Shown: piece after piece, positions 61,500 through 64,000 of the stretch | Layout: each line of letters opens with the position of its first letter | How positions within the stretch are numbered: the stretch's first letter is position 1 | Assembly (NCBI GenBank): GCA_001931535.1 | Contig: CP016211.1 | Location: 10,896,377 to 10,960,376, forward strand | From: Minicystis rosea | GTDB taxonomy: Bacteria; Myxococcota_A; Polyangia; Polyangiales; Polyangiaceae | Direction of reading: 5' to 3' | DNA length: 64,000 nucleotides | Translations under genes and position numbers: made by a program | The notes under the pieces: model-generated | The model's database searches: none | Seen by the model: only the letters and a program-made list of their open reading frames with translations | Told to the model about the DNA's origin: nothing

Positions 61500-62108
61500 T
61501 CAGTATTGTCCGAAGAGATCCTGAATGCGCGACTCGAGGGCGACCGCGATCTTGTAGAGCGAAGAGATCGAGGCCGAAGACTCGGCGCGCTCGATTTGCG
61601 AGAGGAGGGAGACGCTGAGCCCCGTGCGCCGGGCCATTTGCTTCAGCGTGAGGTCCTTGTCCTTGCGCAGGTTGCGGATGGTGTCGCCGATCACGCGGTG
61701 GAGCTGCTCCTCCGGCGTGCGCGCCAGGCCCTTCTTGCGCATCACGCGGGCGAGGACCTCGCGGAACTCGTCCACGTTGAACGGCTTCTTGATGTAATCG
61801 ACGGCGTCGAGCTTCATCGAAGCGACGGCGCTCTCGAGGTTGGGGAAGCCGGTGAAGATGACGACCGCGATGTCGTTGTCGACCTTGCGAATGCGCTTCA
61901 GGACCTCGATCCCGTCGAGCTTCGGCATCATCAAGTCGAGGATGATGAGGTGGTAGCCGCCCGTGCGGACCTCCTCCTCGACGACCAGCGGATCCGCCAG
62001 CGTCTTCACCTCGTAGCCGTCCCGCTCGAGCAGGGTCTGCATGTAATCGCAGATCGCACGGTCATCATCGACGATCAGGATGCGAACTGCCGGAAGCTCG
62101 ATTGCCAC
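61500..62108 (-). CDS. Response regulator receiver fused to Cro/cI-type HTH
   Basis: 202 residues. Receiver domain 1-125: acidic triad DDD at 14-16, phosphoacceptor Asp 58 in LIILDLMMPKLDG, Thr in VIFTGFPN and Lys in DYIKKPF. A linker leads to an XRE-type helix-turn-helix (about 135-198: LTLKQMARRTGLSVSLLSQIERAESSASISSLYKIAVAL). Most response regulators carry OmpR, NarL or Fis-type outputs, so this pairing is uncommon. No histidine kinase is adjacent; it is an orphan regulator. 128 bp upstream of trpE on the same strand. Confidence 0.9.
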   Translation of the reverse strand: MAIELPAVRILIVDDDRAICDYMQTLLERDGYEVKTLADPLVVEEEVRTGGYHLIILDLMMPKLDGIEVLKRIRKVDNDIAVVIFTGFPNLESAVASMKLDAVDYIKKPFNVDEFREVLARVMRKKGLARTPEEQLHRVIGDTIRNLRKDKDLTLKQMARRTGLSVSLLSQIERAESSASISSLYKIAVALESRIQDLFGQY

Positions 62109-62395
62109 CTTCTCCTCCTCTCCGTGATCGCGGGCTCAAGCCGGGTCCCCCCGGGAGTGCGCCGCCGTTCCGCGCTGGGAAGACCCAGCGGCGATTCCAG
62201 TGACACTTTAACATGGCCTAGCGGATTTCCAGGGATACTTCTCGCTTGCCTTTCGTTTTTTTCGAGAAAAGCCGCCCAGAACACTCTTTTCCATCCAGCC
62301 TGCGGCTCTTTGCTGCGGACGGGCGAAAACATCGGCAAATGGCGGGGGCCGACGAGCCGGCTCGCCCTTTCTTCCGGAGGCAGATCGACTTGCGC
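62109..62395. other. Gap upstream of the hybrid regulator
   Basis: Leader and promoter region of the minus-strand regulator; locally AT-richer (62205-62340, with TTTCGTTTTTTTCGAGAAAA). No open frame of protein-like composition. The AT-rich stretch could hold the regulator promoter, but no single site is convincing. Confidence 0.4.
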
Positions 62396-62424
62396 TTGAC
62401 AATGTGGCCAAGGGCGAGCAAGGT
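62396..62424 (+). promoter_or_regulatory. Promoter of tRNA-Pro
   Basis: TTGACA (62396-62401), 17-base spacer, CAAGGT (62419-62424), 35 bases before the tRNA. Spacer start ATGTGGCCAAGG matches AGGTGGCCATGG in the tRNA-Ser promoter, suggesting a shared stable-RNA promoter type. Confidence 0.5.
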
Positions 62425-62459
62425 CCGCGGCCGCGTTGCAGAAACAGAGGCGACGTGGA

Positions 62460-62533
62460 CGGGGCGTAGCGCAGCCTGGTAGCGCACCTGGTTCGGGACC
62501 AGGGAGTCGGAGGTTCAAATCCTCTCGCCCCGA
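62460..62533 (+). tRNA. tRNA-Pro(CGG)
   Basis: 74 nt. Acceptor CGGGGCG/CGCCCCG fully paired; anticodon stem CCTGG/CCAGG with loop TTCGGGA gives anticodon CGG, reading CCG. D arm AGCGCAGCCTGGTAGCGC and T arm GGAGG-TTCAAAT-CCTCT are canonical. Discriminator A; CCA not encoded. Followed by a palindromic terminator. Confidence 0.96.
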
Positions 62534-62546
62534 CTAGTTGAGTTTG

Positions 62547-62570
62547 CCGATGGGGCCCCGGCCCCATCGG
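62547..62570 (+). terminator. Palindromic terminator after tRNA-Pro
   Basis: CCGATGGGGCC and GGCCCCATCGG (11-bp arms, 2-base centre) begin 13 bases after the tRNA; outer GTTGA/TCAAC can extend the stem. A member of the GATGGGG palindrome family found 3' of other genes here. Confidence 0.7.
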
Positions 62571-63214
62571 GATCAACTTGTCGGCCTTCGTGATGTCGAC
62601 GCGTCCCCTTGATGGGGCTGGACTCAGACCCTGGGCGCCTGCGGCGCCTTTTACGCATCACGGGTTGCTGGTTTGGGTTTGGCCCGAGCCACGAGACGGT
62701 GTGCGTGGGGCGTTGGGTCGAGCGCGGATGCGTGAGGCTCGGCGCGGTGTGAGGCTGCCGACGGGCGCTGAAGTGCTTCGCCTCGGTGAGGAGGCGCGCG
62801 TTTCAGCGGAGCGTTGAAGCGCTTCGCGTTGGTGAAGCTGCGCGCGTTTCGGCGGCGTGGCGCTGCGTGAGGCTGGGCCGTCACCGAGCGAGCTGCCGAT
62901 GCTGCGGGCGAGAGGCGCCTCTCGGCGCGCTTTGTGAGGGGGCGCGCGTTTCAGCGGAGCGGTGAGGCTTCGCGCCAGGTGAGGCTTGGGCGATGCGCGC
63001 CACCGGTGTCGTGCGGCCGAGTCGCCGTCATTGATGCCGTCGCTGCTGCGCTGCCTCGGGGATGGTGGTCCTTCGTGGGGTGAGGGGCTGAACGGTTTCG
63101 CATGGGGCTGCCGCGCGCTTGGGGATGTGGGGGCGCGGTTTTCGTGTTGGGCAAGGTCGCGACGCACGGATGGGTTGCGGTCGCGGCGGGGTGGCGCAAC
63201 GATGCGGGCTGCCG
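62571..63214. other. Degenerate repeat-rich gap before the kinase gene
   Basis: About 640 bp without a credible gene; open frames here are Arg/Ala/Pro-rich. It contains an exact 21-bp direct repeat (62793-62813 and 62941-62961, GGCGCGCGTTTCAGCGGAGC plus G), a related copy near 62845, and many GTGAGGCT words. It looks like eroded repetitive DNA next to a tRNA; no integrase or attachment site was found. Confidence 0.5.
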
Positions 63215-64000
63215 ATGCCGCCCCGGGTTGGTCAGGTCGTCAACAACAAGTATCGCTTGCTCCGCCACATCGGCGACGGCGGCATGGGCAGCGTCTTCGA
63301 GGCGCGGCACGAGACGCTGGGCACGACGGTCGCGCTCAAGTTCCTCCACCTCGAGTTCTCGCGGCGCGAGGGGCTCGTGCAGCGCTTCGTGCAAGAGGCG
63401 CGCGCTTCGGCGCAGATTCAGAGCGCCAACGTGGTGCGCGTCTCCGACGTGGATCAGACGGGCGACGGCGACGTGTTCATCGTCCTCGAATACCTCGAGG
63501 GCAAGACGCTGCAGGCGCTCTACGAGGAGCTCTACCGCGGTGGCAAGAAGCTCGCGTACAGCGACGCGCTCGACTACGCGTCGCAGATCCTCGACGGCGT
63601 CGACGCGGCGCACCGCGCGGGGATCGTGCACCGCGATCTCAAGCCCGACAACGTGATGATCACGATCGACGCCAAGGGCGCGACGATCGTGAAGCTGCTC
63701 GATTTCGGGATCGCCAAGCTCAAGGTCATCGGCAACGGCGCGCCCGGGCTCACGCGGCCCGGCGTGCTCATGGGGACGCCGGAGTACATGGCGCCGGAGC
63801 AGACGTCGTCCGCCGACACCGTGGACGCGCGCGCCGACGTGTTCTCGCTGGGCGTGATGATCTTCGAGATGCTCGCGGGGCAGCGGCCCGTCGGCGGGGA
63901 AGATCCGCACGAGATCGCCGCCGCCTATCGCAATGGGCGCATCTCGCAGCTCGTCGATTTGGTGCCGGGCATCGCGCCCGAGCTCGCGGCTGCAGTTCAT
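63215..64000 (+). CDS. Ser/Thr protein kinase, 3' end outside window
   Basis: 262 codons to the window edge, no stop reached. Starts ATG 63215 (MPPRVGQVVNNKYRLLRHIG). Hanks-type kinase motifs: Gly loop GDGGMGSV (20-27), Lys 42 in VALKFLHLE, catalytic loop HRDLKPDN (about 139-146), DFGIAKL (about 163-169) and GTPEYMAPEQ. Typical myxobacterial eukaryotic-like kinase; such proteins usually continue with a membrane segment and sensor domain, not visible here. Confidence 0.95.
   Translation, partial: MPPRVGQVVNNKYRLLRHIGDGGMGSVFEARHETLGTTVALKFLHLEFSRREGLVQRFVQEARASAQIQSANVVRVSDVDQTGDGDVFIVLEYLEGKTLQALYEELYRGGKKLAYSDALDYASQILDGVDAAHRAGIVHRDLKPDNVMITIDAKGATIVKLLDFGIAKLKVIGNGAPGLTRPGVLMGTPEYMAPEQTSSADTVDARADVFSLGVMIFEMLAGQRPVGGEDPHEIAAAYRNGRISQLVDLVPGIAPELAAAVH

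Noticed and set aside
62460..63214. tRNA-Pro as integration site of a genomic island
   Set aside because: No integrase, no repeat of the tRNA 3' end and no phage or plasmid genes; only degenerate repeats.

Overview
This is a 64 kb window of very GC-rich chromosome with strong codon third-position GC bias. It most likely comes from a myxobacterium of the Polyangia (Sorangium/Polyangium-like), which is an inference. The support is a secreted Cys-rich protein with a MYXO-CTERM-type tail, a Ser/Thr kinase of the myxobacterial type, an MglA-like small GTPase beside a Roadblock/LC7 protein, many Ser/Gly- or Pro-rich lipoproteins, and a response regulator fused to a Cro/cI-type HTH. No prophage, insertion sequence, integrase, plasmid function, CRISPR array or restriction system was seen. 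It reads as ordinary chromosome with small repeat-rich gaps.

Layout. 1-6.1 kb: a VWA protein cut by the window edge, then a large Hsp70-type ATPase, a J-like protein without HPD, a 24-codon mini-ORF and a membrane protein, linked by ATGA-type overlaps. 6.2-12.2 kb: a lipoprotein, a small coiled-coil protein, cutA, an M28 peptidase with PDZ, an FGE/SUMF-like lipoprotein, CsbD and a DUF2452 protein. 12.2-21.2 kb: a carboxylesterase lipoprotein, 1.2 kb of hairpin-rich non-coding DNA, a single-chain isopropylmalate-dehydratase-like enzyme with the swivel domain first, an MFS transporter, a 94-bp inverted repeat, a MYXO-CTERM protein and a class V aminotransferase. 21.2-32 kb: a double VOC protein, the Roadblock/GTPase/effector operon, a TonB-C-like lipoprotein, a HAD protein, several unrecognised genes around two minisatellites, and a divergent SDR/LysR pair. 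32-38.5 kb: a FAD protein/GT2 pair, glpA-glpB (glpB frameshifted) and an S41 peptidase. 38.6-45.3 kb: an ECF sigma factor with a membrane partner, a 55-aa basic ORF with rpsT, an LpqC-like esterase and polA (frameshifted). 45.5-53.5 kb: a VWA lipoprotein with a membrane partner, an outer-membrane-type protein, two tRNA-Ser genes, two acyl-CoA dehydrogenases and rplM-rpsI. 53.5-64 kb: a 22-bp tandem repeat, a Pro-rich lipoprotein, YceI, a large alpha/beta hydrolase lipoprotein, an FMN alpha-hydroxyacid oxidase, trpE, the hybrid response regulator, tRNA-Pro and the start of a Ser/Thr kinase.

How the genes work together. Housekeeping functions (ribosomal proteins S20, L13 and S9, tRNAs, PolA, TrpE, isopropylmalate dehydratase) are interspersed with envelope and secreted proteins and signalling genes. 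The modules that look most worth study are the Hsp70/J-like/membrane operon and the Roadblock/Ras-like GTPase/third-protein operon. At sequence level there are two dispersed palindromic repeat families: one around GATCGTTTGAGCTCCAACGAT, which also lies in frame inside genes, and one GATGGGGCCGC palindrome placed 3' of genes. Both frameshifts are explained by one missing G in a G4 run, so assembly error must be excluded before reading them as biology.
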